DNA of 64,000 nt. Source: Lepus europaeus (lineage: Eukaryota > Chordata > Mammalia > Lagomorpha > Leporidae). Within the stretch, counting starts at the first letter, position 1; every line of letters begins with the position of its first letter. Below, piece after piece: positions 11,351 to 22,540 of this stretch. The notes under the pieces were generated by a model. That model was not told the DNA's origin. It worked only from the letters and a program-made list of their open reading frames with translations, and searched no databases. Location: assembly GCF_033115175.1 (NCBI RefSeq), contig NC_084835.1, positions 62,974,448 to 63,038,447 of the forward strand, in the 5' to 3' direction. The translations under genes and the position numbers were made by a program.

Positions 11351-13885
11351 TTTACAAAAAAAGACTTTTTATCAGAAAAAAAAAGAAGAAATCTGATTTT
11401 GTAACAGTCTAAAGGGCTTGTTTCAAGTACTTGCCAATAAAAACTGGGTTTAATACTGAGAACAGGTCTGAAGCATTCAACTCTGTGAGGGATATAAAAA
11501 TGGAGAAGAAATCCATTTCTAGAACAGACAGCAGTGACCTTACAGACAGGAGGATGTGATGTTTTTCAGGTAGCCTGGGGTGGGGCTGGGAGGCTGCTGG
11601 AGTCAAGGGCACTGAGAAGGCTGTCCTGCCCCAGGATACCTCCTAGGGCTAGACCACTTCATTCGGGAGATTCAGTTGTGGTCCAGTAGTTTCACTTTTA
11701 AAATGCAAACGCCCTAAGGAGTTGTATTCCAAAACCCTTAGTGCAACACACTGAGACTTCTTTTCTGACCTTCTCAACTGGTCTCCAGTCTGCGACCTCC
11801 CCGACTCCATTCTCCCTGCAGGAGGGCTCTGCTATAAATCCCCCAGACCCCTGTACTCTTCCTTCCAGGCACTTCGCAAAGGGTGTGGCCTCATCGATGT
11901 GCTGCACTTACTTGCTTATTTTGTCTAGCCCAAGCTTCCTGAAGACAGGAATGGTATCTTCTTTCTTTTTCTTGCGTCTCAGCATGTAGCACCATGTTTA
12001 GAACAGAGCAGGCTTACAATAAATAACTTTTAAATGTTTAGGTCAGCTAACAGTTTTTGACATTCAACTGGGTAGTGATTAAGTGAAGTTACTGAAGGAA
12101 TTATGGACTCTCTCCTTCCCATCTGCTTGGCAGTTGTAAAGTGGACTTCTCTACTCAAATGCCCATCGAAATGTCCTGTGCACAGTGCCTGCCAGAAACA
12201 CTTAAAATGCAAAATTAACCTAAGGACTAAATTTCCAACTTTTAAGATGTAGCAATCAGGAAAATAAAAGGCATATTTTAATTCTGTAAATTTTAGCTCT
12301 ATTTAACAGCCACAAGTAAAATACTTTAAACTTTTCCTACTTGATGCTAAGTAAGAATTAGAGTGTATAACATAAAATAGAAGTAACTATGCTTTTCTTT
12401 TTATAGCAAAATATAACCCAAGTGTGCGTGTGTGTGTGCACGTCCAAGTGTGTCTCTGTGTTTCTAAAACTCATTCTGCCAATACCCCCATACTTCATTA
12501 ATTGAATACTCTGTTTCTATGAAGTTAGAATGTCAAATAATACTTCTCTGTGAAATCCCTCTTCGTCCTGTAGATTTTCTCTACAGAAAGGGATTGCGAA
12601 GAGAGAGGGGAGGTGACTGGACTGTGTGTACCCTAGGTTGAGTTCTGAGATTCTGTCTCAGCATGAGAACTTGTATTATAGATCTGGTGAACCTCTCACT
12701 GAAGCTAGGCTCCTCTTATAACTAAAATTTACTCATTGCCTTCTTCCTCCACCAAAAAGCCAAAAAACCTAATGGCTCAATATATTATGAGTGATTTAAC
12801 AAACATTTTCCATTTTGCCATTTTTCTGCTATGAAAAATCAATTCTAAAGGTCTCTCTCTAAGGTCAAAAGCTTACAAAGCCCTTTGAAGCCTTGTTTTA
12901 GATGATGGAAATGCAGGGTTTTTAAAAAATTTCCACATAAACAAGGGAAATATTTAATTCTCTATTTCATTCTTTTCTACAGAATAAAATACCCAAGGGT
13001 TTAACAAAAATTGACATGCACCTAAAATTCCCCTCTGAGAGTAGGAAAGCACTGAGGATGCACCCCAACCAATCTCATTTCTTCCTTTTTTATGCAATAC
13101 TTAATGTAAACACTCATGAAACTTGAGTTACATTCCTAACTGGATCAAAGAAAACAGTGAACATTTTTGTTGTTCTTATCAGTTGGGTTACTCTCTGATG
13201 GACATTTGATGCTTTTCCCAAGAATTCTAATATTTCCCCTGTAAGGGCTTCGTGTTTCTGCTCCTTCCCTTAACTTCATGCATGGTCTTGAATCAATGGC
13301 CACTGTGACTCCAACTAAGGTTCCATTTAGACTCCGTGTCACCAGGAGACCCCAGGCGGTAAAGCTTTCACTATGAAATAAGACCGAGGACAAAGTGGGT
13401 AGTTTCTTGCCTGGAATAGCACAGTTTGATGGAATAACTGAGACTTTCCAGCCTGGTATTCAAGAAATGAAAGCCAACACCTGCTCTCTTTGGGGTCTAA
13501 CATAACTACTCAGTGAAACTACCTCTCATTCCTCCTCCTAGATAGCTGGTTTTTATAACTGACAAGAAATACTCACAGCAATATTTGTAAGGCAAAGACT
13601 TCTTGATTGATGCTAATGATTTCCAGATGTCCTAGTGTCTCCTCTCGATCTAGCATTTTAACGTTTCCTTCAGCATATTTAGGTTTTACAAATAAAACCC
13701 TTCGTGTATGAAATAATCACAAAAATTAACAGGCTCCACTCTGAGTATTGCCATCTAAGCTGAAATCTCAGTGGTAAGTAATGCAATAGTTAATCATATA
13801 GTTCATGTCAAGGTAAGACATGGGATAAAATGATCCCTTGAAAACATGGTGGTGGTTCCTCATAAATATAGTAAGTAAATTATAT
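11351..13885. other. Gene-free stretch, nothing recognised
   Basis: About 2.5 kb with no recognised exon, RNA gene or transposon. There is a short GT-rich run at about 12,424-12,445. It is AT-rich and looks like single-copy intergenic or intronic DNA. Confidence 0.45.
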
Positions 13886-13887
13886 TT

Positions 13888-14625
13888 TCACGAAATTAAA
13901 AATATAAGCACTATATGATCCAGCAATTACATGCCTGCATATATATCAAAAAGAATCTAGAGCAAGGCCTTGAAGAGATATTTGTACACCCACATTCTTT
14001 GAAGCATGATTCACAATAGCCCAAAGCGGAAATAACCCAAGTGCTCACAGATGGGCAAATATACAAATGTAAAATATACATAGAACAGAATATTATTTGG
14101 CCTTTAAAAGGAAATACTATTTGGGCTTTTTGAAAAAAAATCGTGCTGTGTGTTTAAAGAGAGAAGTACCTCGAAGACATCATGTTATGTGAAATCATCC
14201 AGTCACAAAAGGAAAAATGGGGGGTACTTGAAAGAGTTCATGGAAAAATCAAACTAAAAGGTAAGCATATTCTGTTGCAAAAAAATTTTGCAGTCCACAT
14301 ACAGCCTTTTCATAATGTACATTTTCCATGAGTATTTTGAAGACCCCTTGTACTGTCTGATTCCACTTATATGAGATATCTAGAGTAGTCAGACTTACAG
14401 AGACAGAAGGTAGAATGGTGGTGGCCAAGAGCTTCCAGGAGAAAAGAGAGTGAAGTTTCTATTGACTGGGAAGAGTTTCAGTTTTACCAAAAGAATTGGA
14501 GATGGTGGGTGGTTGATGGCTGCACAACAAAATGAATGCATTTAACATGGCTGAACTGTACATCTAAAATAGTTAAGATGGTAAATTTTATATTGAGTAT
14601 ATTTTCCCATAATTGAAAAAAAGTG
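13888..14625 (+). repeat. L1 3' end fragment, split by a small palindromic element
   Basis: L1 sequence runs from TATGATCCAGCAATTACATG through TTTGTACACCCACATTC, CAAATATACAAATG and TCATGTTATGTGAAATCATCCAGTCACAAAAGG. It resumes at CTGATTCCACTTATATGAG and ends at CTGAACTGTACATCTAAAATAG with an AAAAAA-rich end. The interruption at about 14,220-14,352 is a separate mobile element. Confidence 0.8.
14220..14352. mobile_element. Small palindromic mariner-like MITE, copy 1
   Basis: The left end GTACTTGAAAGAGTTCATGG is complementary to the right end CCATGAGTATTTTGAAGACC, so the element has terminal inverted repeats. The middle reads AAAAGGTAAGCATATTCTGTTGCAAAAA. A TA follows the right end and the left TA is probably mutated to TG, as expected for Tc1/mariner-type TA insertion. 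It sits inside an L1 3'UTR and so inserted later than that L1. Confidence 0.7.
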
Positions 14626-14629
14626 CCCT

Positions 14630-15140
14630 CCCTCACCACCTTATCTTCAAGGATGCAATAGTCCTATTCCCTGGGAACATGTCTACAGGGCATGGTGGGA
14701 GGAAACGGAAGGCTGGTGGAGGAGGGCAGGCCTGGCTTAGCCTGGGCTGAGAGGGTGGGATGTGAATATATTTATGTATCCCTGGCCAGGAGTGTGGACA
14801 TCAGCCCAGATCACAAAGTTCAAACTTAAGGTTGACACAGACAAACATTATACAAGAGAAATGATGAGGAGAGGGTAGATGCTGGGACACAGCAGCAGAA
14901 GATGCAGACAACAGACAGCCTCCATGTGGGCAGGTGTCAGCCATGCTGTGCACTGAGCTCTCCAGCTGATGCATGTGGCAAGGTCGAACCCTTAGGAAGA
15001 CACCAGCAAAGAGAGCACAATCATCAGAACCCTCTCCAGGTGGGCTGGAATTAGAAGAGAGCTTCAGTCTCCCACAGGAGCAGGATAGAAATCAAGAACC
15101 AAGAAAGAAGTTCAATTAGTCAATATTTTCGACTGTTTAT
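14630..15140. other. Gene-free stretch, nothing recognised
   Basis: No supported feature. The G/A-rich composition around 14,690-14,760 has no clear identity. Confidence 0.45.
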
Positions 15141-15142
15141 AT

Positions 15143-15265
15143 GGATATCTTCAGTAAGTTCATGGAAAAGGCATTCTATGAAAAAAAGCTATGCACAGAT
15201 TTCAAGTTTTTGCACCACAATAAGTTTATTTTTTAATTCCATTTCCATGAGCCTTTTGGAATAGC
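15143..15265. mobile_element. Small palindromic mariner-like MITE, copy 2 (reverse)
   Basis: The ends TCTTCAGTAAGTTCATGGAAAA and TTCCATTTCCATGAGCCTTTTGG pair as inverted repeats. The interior reads TTTTTGCACCACAATAAG, the complement of copy 1's interior. Confidence 0.65.
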
Positions 15266-15299
15266 TGGAATATCGTCATTCCTTCTTTTATTTAATCTT

Positions 15300-15840
15300 C
15301 ATAAGTAATAGCTATCTCTTACATCGCACTTAGGGTGTGCCTGCATAGCTGCATGTGTTCCAGAGATCGACTCATCTAAGACTCGTACATGTGGTGAGGT
15401 AAGTCCTGTTATTAATACTATTTTACAGGCCGGCGCCGTGGCTCAACAGGCTAATCCTCCGCCTTGCGGCGCCGGCACACCGGATTCTAGTCCCGGTTGG
15501 GGTGCCGGATTCTATCCCGGTTGCCCCTCTTCCAGGCCAGCTCTCTGCTATGGCCCGGGAAGGCAGTGGAGGATGGCCCAAGTGCTTGGGCCCTGCACCC
15601 GCATGGGAGACCAGGAGAAGCACCTGGCTCCTGGCTTCGGATCAGCGAGATGCGCTGGCCACAGCGGCCATTGGAGGGTGAACCAACAGCAAAAAGGAAG
15701 ACCTTTCTCTCTGTCTCTCTCTCTCACTATCCACTCTGCCTGTCAAAAAAAAAAAGAAAAAAGAAAAAGAAAAAAAATACTATTTTTACAGATAAGGAAA
15801 CTGAAGCATGGCAAGAACATAATCCTGTAGGTTGAGGAAC
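15300..15840 (-). repeat. MIR fragment (minus) split by a young SINE
   Basis: Reverse MIR motifs are seen: GTAAGTCCTGTTATTAATACTATTTTACAG before the SINE, then TTTTTACAGATAAGGAAACTGAAGC after it. The two halves join at the SINE's target duplication. Some MIR-like sequence may continue to about 16,060. Confidence 0.6.
15429..15776 (+). repeat. Young C-type SINE, duplicated-B-box subfamily
   Basis: It starts GGCCGGCGCCGTGGCTCAAC and carries two tandem versions of a segment, CCGGATTCTAGTCCCGGTT and CCGGATTCTATCCCGGTT, then GGAGGGTGAACCAACAGCAA, CTCACTATCCACTCTGCC and an A-rich tail. Direct repeats ATACTATTTTACAG (15,415-15,428) and the same with one extra T (15,777-15,791) bound it. Many CpGs are intact, which suggests recent insertion. 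Confidence 0.93.
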
Positions 15841-16069
15841 ACAATGGACATGGAAAGTATAGGGTGGGATAGGATATAGCAGGACAGGCTAGGGGTGATG
15901 ATGATATGACAGGACAGGTCAGGGGGATGGTGTCTGTGTAACAGAGAAACCGAGAGCTGCAGAGTGGAATAAATTGCCAGGGCCAAACACAGTAAAGGAG
16001 AGAGTTGAATTTTAAGGCTGGGATTCTAACTCCACAGGTAGGGTTATAATCACTTTGCTATGTTGGCTA

Positions 16070-17400
16070 CCACACTAACTCCCATGAAGCCCAGAAATGT
16101 GCTACAGCTCAGTGCGCAGAGACAATCCAGAGCTCCCCCAGGAACGGTCCAGTGAGTCCAGAACAAATTCAAGATGCACCCCTATCGTCTCCACCTCTCC
16201 CACCCAGTCCCCAGCCCCTTAGACTCACAATTGGCCTGATCTGGCCAAGACTGGCTCAGGATCTAGGCAGGCTGTGCAAAGAACACAGACAACTGGGACC
16301 AGAGGAATGGAAAGCACCACCTCTTCTTGCTTGCACACACAAGGAAGGAAATACATGACACGCATCCTGGCAGGTAGCAGCATTAACTAACCCTTGCAAT
16401 GATACAAACTACTGAGATCACTTTCTTTTGAATCCTTTTTGCATTTAAAATTGTATATCATCTGGTCTGGAGACTGTTCTTGTTCCAGAAAGAGGATGCC
16501 TTGAGGCTGGCAGAGTTATCAATTTTACTTTTCATAAATTGTCCAGCTTTAAGCAACTATTCATTCATCCTACTTCAGAGCATGAATCAGAATAGACTCT
16601 GTTTAATCTTGCTCTGAAATAATTTCTAACACTACATCATGCCCTCTGAGCCTAATGAAAGAAGTCTCTGGATCAAGATTTTTGGCCCATCCCTCACGAT
16701 ATAAGGCCTTAGACCACTGACATAGAATTTAAAGTCAGGTGAATAAGTTAATGAAAGGCAGATAAAGTTGATGTAAAAGCAACAAAGGGATGTTCTTCAT
16801 TTCCATTATTACCCCTCTAAGGCTCAAATCCTGAGAAGATGTGACCCTGCCCTCTACTATTGTCCTTGGAATTTAAACAGAATGAACTTGACACATAGCA
16901 GTTAGCCATGTTTGCCACTCTGCAGGAATATACCTTAGTGAAAAATATATGTAGTTAGAAATATTTAGTCCTCCCCCACATATATTATAGGTATTGATTC
17001 AAAGGTAAAAACACCTGTACAAATGTTGTCATAAGAAGCTTGAAGGTGATTGTAGTTAGGAAGGACAACAATAGCTAAAGCTTCATCACACACATGATCT
17101 CTCACTGGGGTTTTTCTGCGTACTACAGAGAGCTAATATCCATTGTGCCTTTACCATCAAGCATATGGCCTGAAAAAAAAGATGAATTCAACTTGTGAGG
17201 TTGTAAGAAGATTTTCATGGAAGTTTATAAAATCCATCTGTATTGTAGATACTACCATTAGAGATTTCTTCTGATAACAGCATTATATATTTCTTTTCAA
17301 AAAGATTTAGTAAGATACTCTTAATGCTAGAAAATTTTAAATGATGGGAAAGTTACTGGCTGAGAAAAAATTATGAAGTAAGATCTTTTTTTCAAATACT
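16070..17400. other. Gene-free stretch, nothing recognised
   Basis: Single-copy-looking AT-rich DNA next to the TPT1 retrocopy. Confidence 0.45.
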
Positions 17401-17402
17401 GC

Positions 17403-17412
17403 AAAATAATTT
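17403..17412. repeat. Target-site duplication of the TPT1 retrocopy (3' side)
   Basis: AAAATAATTT here matches 18,578-18,587 exactly. Its last bases merge with the T8 run (17,410-17,417) that is the complement of the retrocopy's short poly(A) tail. Confidence 0.85.
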
Positions 17413-17417
17413 TTTTT

Positions 17418-18577
17418 CAACTCAATCAGTCTCTTTTTATTCTTTTGATAATCTCTTCCAGAGTTAGCTACTTCCGTTGTAGGTGATGAAATGTGTTAAG
17501 GCTCCACTTCAAATGTTGGCACTGCTATAAGCATGGTTTTTCCCTTTACTGTAATTCAGAATTTAACTTTGGATTCTCAGTTTATATTCCAGTCCCAGCA
17601 GTTTTCACCGTAGAAGTTATCTGAAGACAGTCTTATACTTTCTAGTAGTTGTCTACAAACCAGGCTTTAGCTTCTCCAAGAACACACTACAGGATGGATT
17701 TAGCTTAAATGTACATTAAACTAATAGGCATTCTCTCAAATGAGTTTAAATGCATTTTATTTTTAGACAACCTACATGACAATGTTTTTTGCCTTAAAAA
17801 CAATGCCTCCACTCGAAGTAAATCATGGTCAAAATAAGTGAGGAGCTCAAGATAACATCAGTCCCACTTCCTGTAAATCCTGGTGTTGTGTGGATGACAA
17901 GCAGCAGCCAGAGGAGCGATAGATCCAAATTGCCAACTTTGTTAACATTTTTCCATCTCTAAACCATCCTTAAAGAAAATCATAAATGGGGTCACACCAT
18001 CCTCAGGGTAGTCCAGCAGAGCAACCATGCCATCTGGATTCATGTTTTCACCAATATAGAACTGGTAGTTTTTGAAATTAGCAAGGATGTGCTTGATTTG
18101 TTCTGCAGCCCCTGTCATAAAAGGTTTTACTCTCTCTGGTCTCTGTTCTTCAAGTTCGCCTTTGATTGATTTCATGTAATCTTTGTTGTACTTCTTGTAG
18201 GCTTCTTTTGTGAAGCTGGTTTCCTGCAGGTGATGGTTCATGACAATATCAACAGCAGTGATCACTGTGCTTTCCGTACCTTCGCCCTCGGGGCCTTCGG
18301 CGGAGGCATTCCCACCGATGAGCGAATCATCAATGTTACCCTCTGTCCTCCTGACCATCTTCGCCTCCACCTCCAGGCACAGTCCGCCCGCGATCTCCCG
18401 GATCTTGTAAATGTCGGAGAACATCTCATCGTGGATGATGAGGTCCGGGTAGATAATCATGATGGCGGCTGGAAGGAGACGACGACGGCGGCGCTAGCTT
18501 GGCAGGAGCCCGGAGCTCGGAGCGAGCGCGGTGCAGCCAGAGCGGCCCTCGGGGGTAAGGGGGAGCAGGCGGAAAAG
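17418..18577 (-). pseudogene. Full-length processed retrocopy of TPT1 (TCTP), ORF intact
   Basis: The parent gene encodes translationally controlled tumour protein, a conserved cytoplasmic protein of 172 residues that binds calcium and tubulin and acts in growth and survival. The copy runs right to left and has no introns. It begins exactly at a 5'TOP cap end (CTTTTCCGCCTGCTCCCCC, complement of 18,559-18,577). The 172-codon frame is at 17,942-18,460, running from MIIYPDLI to GLEMEKC with no stop or frameshift and containing the TCTP signature region [20 protein letters not shown]. The 3'UTR runs through the usual short-form end (around 17,740) to a distal AATAAA (complement of 17,436-17,441), so the long-3'UTR mRNA was copied. 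A T8 tail and exact 10-bp target duplications flank it. About ten residues differ from the TCTP I remember, including Arg to Pro twice, Ile to Asn and Lys to Glu, which look like unconstrained changes. Expression is unknown. Confidence 0.95.
17942..18460 (-). CDS. TPT1P: Uninterrupted TCTP-like frame within the retrocopy
   Basis: The frame has 172 codons, equal to the normal family length. The ATG follows the TPT1 5'UTR end CCTTCCAGCCGCCATC and the TAA follows the canonical EMEKC terminus. The acidic flexible loop (about residues 37-65) and the C-terminal region are preserved. Changes such as R5P and S9I near the N terminus, Asn for Ile in the AYKKY helix segment and Pro for Arg in the LLDY segment may disturb the fold. 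No promoter of its own is evident beyond the copied 5'UTR. I list it as potentially translatable, but the default reading is a processed pseudogene. Confidence 0.5.
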   Translation of the reverse strand: MIIYPDLIIHDEMFSDIYKIREIAGGLCLEVEAKMVRRTEGNIDDSLIGGNASAEGPEGEGTESTVITAVDIVMNHHLQETSFTKEAYKKYNKDYMKSIKGELEEQRPERVKPFMTGAAEQIKHILANFKNYQFYIGENMNPDGMVALLDYPEDGVTPFMIFFKDGLEMEKC

Positions 18578-18587
18578 AAAATAATTT
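18578..18587. repeat. Target-site duplication of the TPT1 retrocopy (5' side)
   Basis: AAAATAATTT directly abuts the cap-site nucleotide of the copied mRNA and matches 17,403-17,412. This shows that the insertion was not 5' truncated. Confidence 0.85.
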
Positions 18588-18589
18588 AA

Positions 18590-19710
18590 TACTATGTCAT
18601 GCCACCTTTATGAAGTTCCTGGGAATTACCTGTTTTTTTTTGCATTTTTTTCAATCATAGCTTTATAACATGTCCCACTACTCCATACTGAAAATGTGAG
18701 TCACTACTTTCCCAAGCACTGGAGGAATAGCAAAGATCTTCCCAGTCTTTGGTGTCACTGTGGAAGTGGATTTTCAGACATGAAATTTGCATTGTGACTT
18801 TGTTTGATGCTCTACCATGAGAGCAGTAGGAATGAACAATTTTAAACACGAGATGTCATTATTGTTGCAGGAACACTACCCTCCTTCTCTGCTTCCTGGG
18901 TTGCATTTGACTACCTATAAAGGAGGCAGTCACTAGGCTCCACTATGTGGTTGATTCTTACATTCAGAAAACTCCCATGAGGGTGCTGGTCTACCTGTGT
19001 TTAAACGGGGAGTGAGATACTGACTGCAGAAGTGAAAGGTAACAACAACTAGGTTGGCAGTTGGTGTTTGCCTTCATTTCTACCTCAGCTACTTACACCT
19101 GAGTGTGAACTGACTCTTGAGAAGTCTATTTTAGCATCCACCTCATGGCAAGGGCTCTTTCAATGAGCAGGACAGGAACAGTGACAATGTAACATGATTT
19201 CAACCAGAAACTAGATTTGTCTCCAGTGGGAGAGAGCAGCCCTGTGCATGTGAAATTTTGCCTTGGCAGAATCTGCTTCCCATTCATTGAATCTGTACAG
19301 GAATAAAATGCATTAGGATTTTTAAGTCCTTTATCTTTCATCAGAATAAGATTTTAATGTGCTTTATATAACTCTTTAAAAGATGACACCAAGAATAACC
19401 TGCAAAACTTATCTCTTAGATTTAATTTCATCCAAATATAGCACTAACCATTACTGCATATATTTTTTATGATCTGAATTAGTCCAAGTTTAACCTGAGT
19501 GAAACAATAAACATTCTTTTATCTATTATTTCCTCACTTTTGAGCAACTATTTGGTATGGTTTCTATTAATGATGAAACTTTTTCCCCAGGGATACCTGG
19601 CAGGTATTTATAGAAGAGACAAAAAAAAAAAAAATGTAGAAATACAAGAGCCCATCCTTCCACTGAACCCTAATCCCTGTGAGTGAGGCTCAGGCCTGTG
19701 TATTTTAAAA
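18590..19710. other. Gene-free stretch, nothing recognised
   Basis: Contains an A-run near 19,620-19,634. No gene or repeat family is recognised. Confidence 0.45.
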
Positions 19711-19713
19711 AGG

Positions 19714-20028
19714 ACCAGAGCAGGCGAGCAGGTATTTGGCTAGCAGTTAAGAGGTCTGTGTCCCATATCAGAATACCTGGGTTTGATACCCAGCTCCAGC
19801 TCCTGACTCCAACTTCCTACTAATGCAGATCCTAGGAGGCAGTGGTGATGCTCAAGGAATTGAGTTCCTGCCACCCATGTGGGAAAACTGGATTGAGTTC
19901 CCAGCTGTTGGCTTTTCCAGCTGTTGCAGGCATTTGGGGAGTGAGCCAGCACTCTGTGTGTCTATTTTTCCCTATCTGTATCTCTGCCTCTTTAATAAAT
20001 GAATAAATAAATTTTAAAAAGAAAAAGG
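19714..20028 (+). repeat. Older C-type SINE
   Basis: The head GGCGAGCAGGTATTTGGCTAG, CCACCCATGTGGGAAAACTGG, GGGGAGTGAGCCAGCACTC and TTTAATAAATGAATAAATAAATTT are present. It belongs to the shorter diverged group also seen at 3,465, 28,887, 31,190 and 34,593. Confidence 0.82.
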
Positions 20029-20276
20029 AGTTCCTGTAGTTCTGATGAGTATCTTGCTTGAAATCACTGACATTTAGCAAGTGCAGATGATAACCTGCTG
20101 TGTACATGGCATTTAATACTAAAATTTTTTTAAATCTTTAACATGAATATTAACTAATAGAGGATGATGGGGAAATGACAAGATCAGTTTTTCCCCCTTT
20201 TGTATTGGCCACACCTCTTCTACTAGCGTTTGAAAACCAGTAACAATATAGGAATTTCACCACCATAATGTGTGAA

Positions 20277-20470
20277 AACACTTTAAAAGGTTTGTGGAAA
20301 ATTAAATGAAAACATAAGTTTATTTCTTTGCAAAAAAATTGTGATGCCCGTGCATATAAGAAACCTTCAAAGAGTTCTTTAAAAATACATATTATGAAAA
20401 AATATGCATATATTTCACAACATTTTGCACCAATTAGCCTTTTCTATGAACTTTTTAAAATACCCTCATA
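20277..20470. mobile_element. Palindromic mariner-like MITE, dimeric arrangement 1
   Basis: A left half (TTTAAAAGGTTTGTGGAAAATT through TTCTTTGCAAAAAAATTG) is followed directly by a reverse copy (CCTTCAAAGAGTTCTTTAAAA through TTTTGCACCAATTAG to TATGAACTTTTTAAAATACCC). The same half-plus-reverse-copy order occurs at 39,880-40,100. Confidence 0.6.
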
Positions 20471-20597
20471 TACCCACTTTCTTAAAATTCTAGCGTAAAA
20501 TGTGATCTCATTATTAAAATCCCAATATTGCCTTTTGGTACATCCACAGGTATCTTCAAGCCTGATTCTGATTGCAGTAATTTTTTTAAAATTATAT

Positions 20598-20930
20598 TTT
20601 GGGGCTGGCATTGTGGTACAGTAGGTAAAGCCACCACCTGTGATGCAGGCATCCCATAGGACTAACGGTTCATGTCCCAGCTGCTTCACTTCTGATCCAG
20701 CTGTCTGCTAATGGCCTGAGAAAAGCAGCAGAAAATGGCTCAAGTACTTGGCCCCTCCCACACATTGAAGACCCATATGAAGTGCCAAGCCCTTGGCTTT
20801 GGCCTGACACAGACCTGGCTGTTTGCGACCACTTCGAGAGTGAACCAGTGGGTGGAAGACTTTCTCTGTGTGTCCCTGCCTCGCTTTATCTGCAATTCTT
20901 TCAAATAAATAAATGAACTTCTAAAAAAAT
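20598..20930 (+). repeat. C-type SINE
   Basis: The head GGGGCTGGCATTGTGGTACAG, AATGGCTCAAGTACTTGGCC, GAGAGTGAACCAGTGGGTGG and AATAAATAAATGAAC are present. Confidence 0.9.
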
Positions 20931-20935
20931 TATTT

Positions 20936-21213
20936 TAATTCATTTGAAAGACAGACAAAGACAGAGGAATTCCATCTGCTAGTTCATTCCTTAAGTGCTC
21001 TCAATGCGTAGGAGTAGGGCAGGCCACAGTCAGGAACTCAATCCATGTCTCTACAGTGGTGGCAGGGACCCAAGTACTTAAGCCATTACTGCTGCCTCCC
21101 AAGGTGTGCATTAGCAGGAAGCTGGACTCTGGAGTGAATCTGAGACTCCAACTCAGGTACTCTGATAGGAGGTGCAAGCATCTTTACTCTCAGGCCAGAT
21201 GCCTGCCCCTTAA
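20936..21213 (-). repeat. Older C-type SINE, minus strand, tail-to-tail with the previous copy
   Basis: Reverse-strand motifs are TTTGAAAGACAGACAAAGACAG, CCATCTGCTAGTTCATTCC, AGCAGGAAGCTGGACTC and the head complement GGCCAGATGCCTGCCCC. Its A-tail side abuts the tail of the plus-strand SINE at 20,598-20,930, so the pair forms an inverted repeat. Confidence 0.82.
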
Positions 21214-21467
21214 AGTAATTTTAAAAAACTGCCTCTGGATTCTCTGAGCAGGACCCTGGAGAAGTGCTATAAAATGTGCATCACAAGATCCAAACAATAT
21301 AAAAATTTTCTTTTTAATTTCGTATTTGCACCACTGGTTTTTAAAGCAGATGCTTTAGAAGAAATTCTTTTTCCTTCTCCCACCTCAAATATATAACGCT
21401 GAGGCACTGTTGAAATTGCTCAGAGATCTGGGGGAAAGGAATCAGAGTTCTTGGCAGTGTAGACCTT

Positions 21468-21789
21468 TTTTTTTTTTTTATTTGACAGGTAGAGATATAG
21501 ACAGTGAGAGAGAGAGAGACAGAGAGAAAGGTCTTCCTTCTGCTGGTTCACTCCCCAAATGGCTGCTACAGCCAGTGCTATGCTGATCTGAAGCCAGGAG
21601 CCAGGTGCTTCTTCTTGGTCTCCCATGCGGGTGCAGGGCCCAAGCACTTGGGCCATCTTCCACTGCCTTTCCGGGCCACAGCAGAGAGCTAGACTGGAAG
21701 AGGAGCAACCGGGACTAGAACCCAGCGCCCATATGGGATGCCGGCACCGCAGGCAGAGGATTAACTAAATGAGCCACAGCACCGGCCCA
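21468..21789 (-). repeat. C-type SINE, minus strand, with target duplication
   Basis: A poly(T) run, then CCTTCTGCTGGTTCACTCC, CAAGCACTTGGGCCATC and the head complement CCACAGCACCGGCCCA are present. The exact 14-bp repeat GCAGTGTAGACCTT lies at 21,454-21,467 and 21,790-21,803. Confidence 0.93.
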
Positions 21790-22069
21790 GCAGTGTAGAC
21801 CTTAAAACCAGAATAGGTGACACAATGTTTGGAGAAACGTGCTGCAAAGCAACTGGTTCTCCACCCACTCCCTCTTGCACACATCAATTAGAATATTCAG
21901 CTTAGAGCATCACAGTGAGGATGAAGCCTATAGAATGAACTTCACATGTGGGCATAACACTGGAAACTACAGAGTAAACAGTGTCTACCTGTGTCACATT
22001 ACTGAGGACTTTCACCCCTTACAGCAATGACGATGAAATGAAATGTGCCATCCTTAGGCGAAGAAAATT

Positions 22070-22400
22070 CTTGGGGCTGGTATTGTTGGCATAGTGGGTA
22101 ATGTCACGGGCTACAACACTGGCATCCCATATAGGTGCCAATTTATGTCTTGGCTGCTCTACTCCCGATCAAGCTGCCTGCTAATGCACCTGGGAAAAGT
22201 AGTAGAAGATGGCCCAAGTGCTTGAGTCCTTGCTACCCACTTGGTAGACCCGGATGAATCTCCTGGGTCCTGGCTTCAGCCTGGCCCAACCTGGCTTGTG
22301 CAGCCATCTGTGAAGTAAACCAACAGATGGCAAGTCTCTCTCTCTGTCTCCCCCTCTCTATATAACTGTGACTTTCAACATAAATTTTAAAAATATTTTA
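22070..22400 (+). repeat. C-type SINE
   Basis: The head TGGGGCTGGTATTGTTGGCATAG, GATGGCCCAAGTGCTTGAG, AAGTAAACCAACAGATGG, a CT tract and an AT-rich tail are present. Confidence 0.88.
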
Positions 22401-22540
22401 AAAATTTATTATTAAACTTGTTTTACAGATTTGGGGCAACAGGTTCTGCTAATGGTGATGTGGGTTAATAAGACTTACCTCTCCAAGATCACAATTATAA
22501 TATCTAGGCAGGGGGAAAAATCAGAAGCATCATGTGTTTT

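Noticed and set aside
18230-18589. 119-codon plus frame antisense to the TPT1 copy
   Set aside because: It is the shadow of the retrocopy, and its proximal part is the complement of the GC-rich TPT1 5'UTR.
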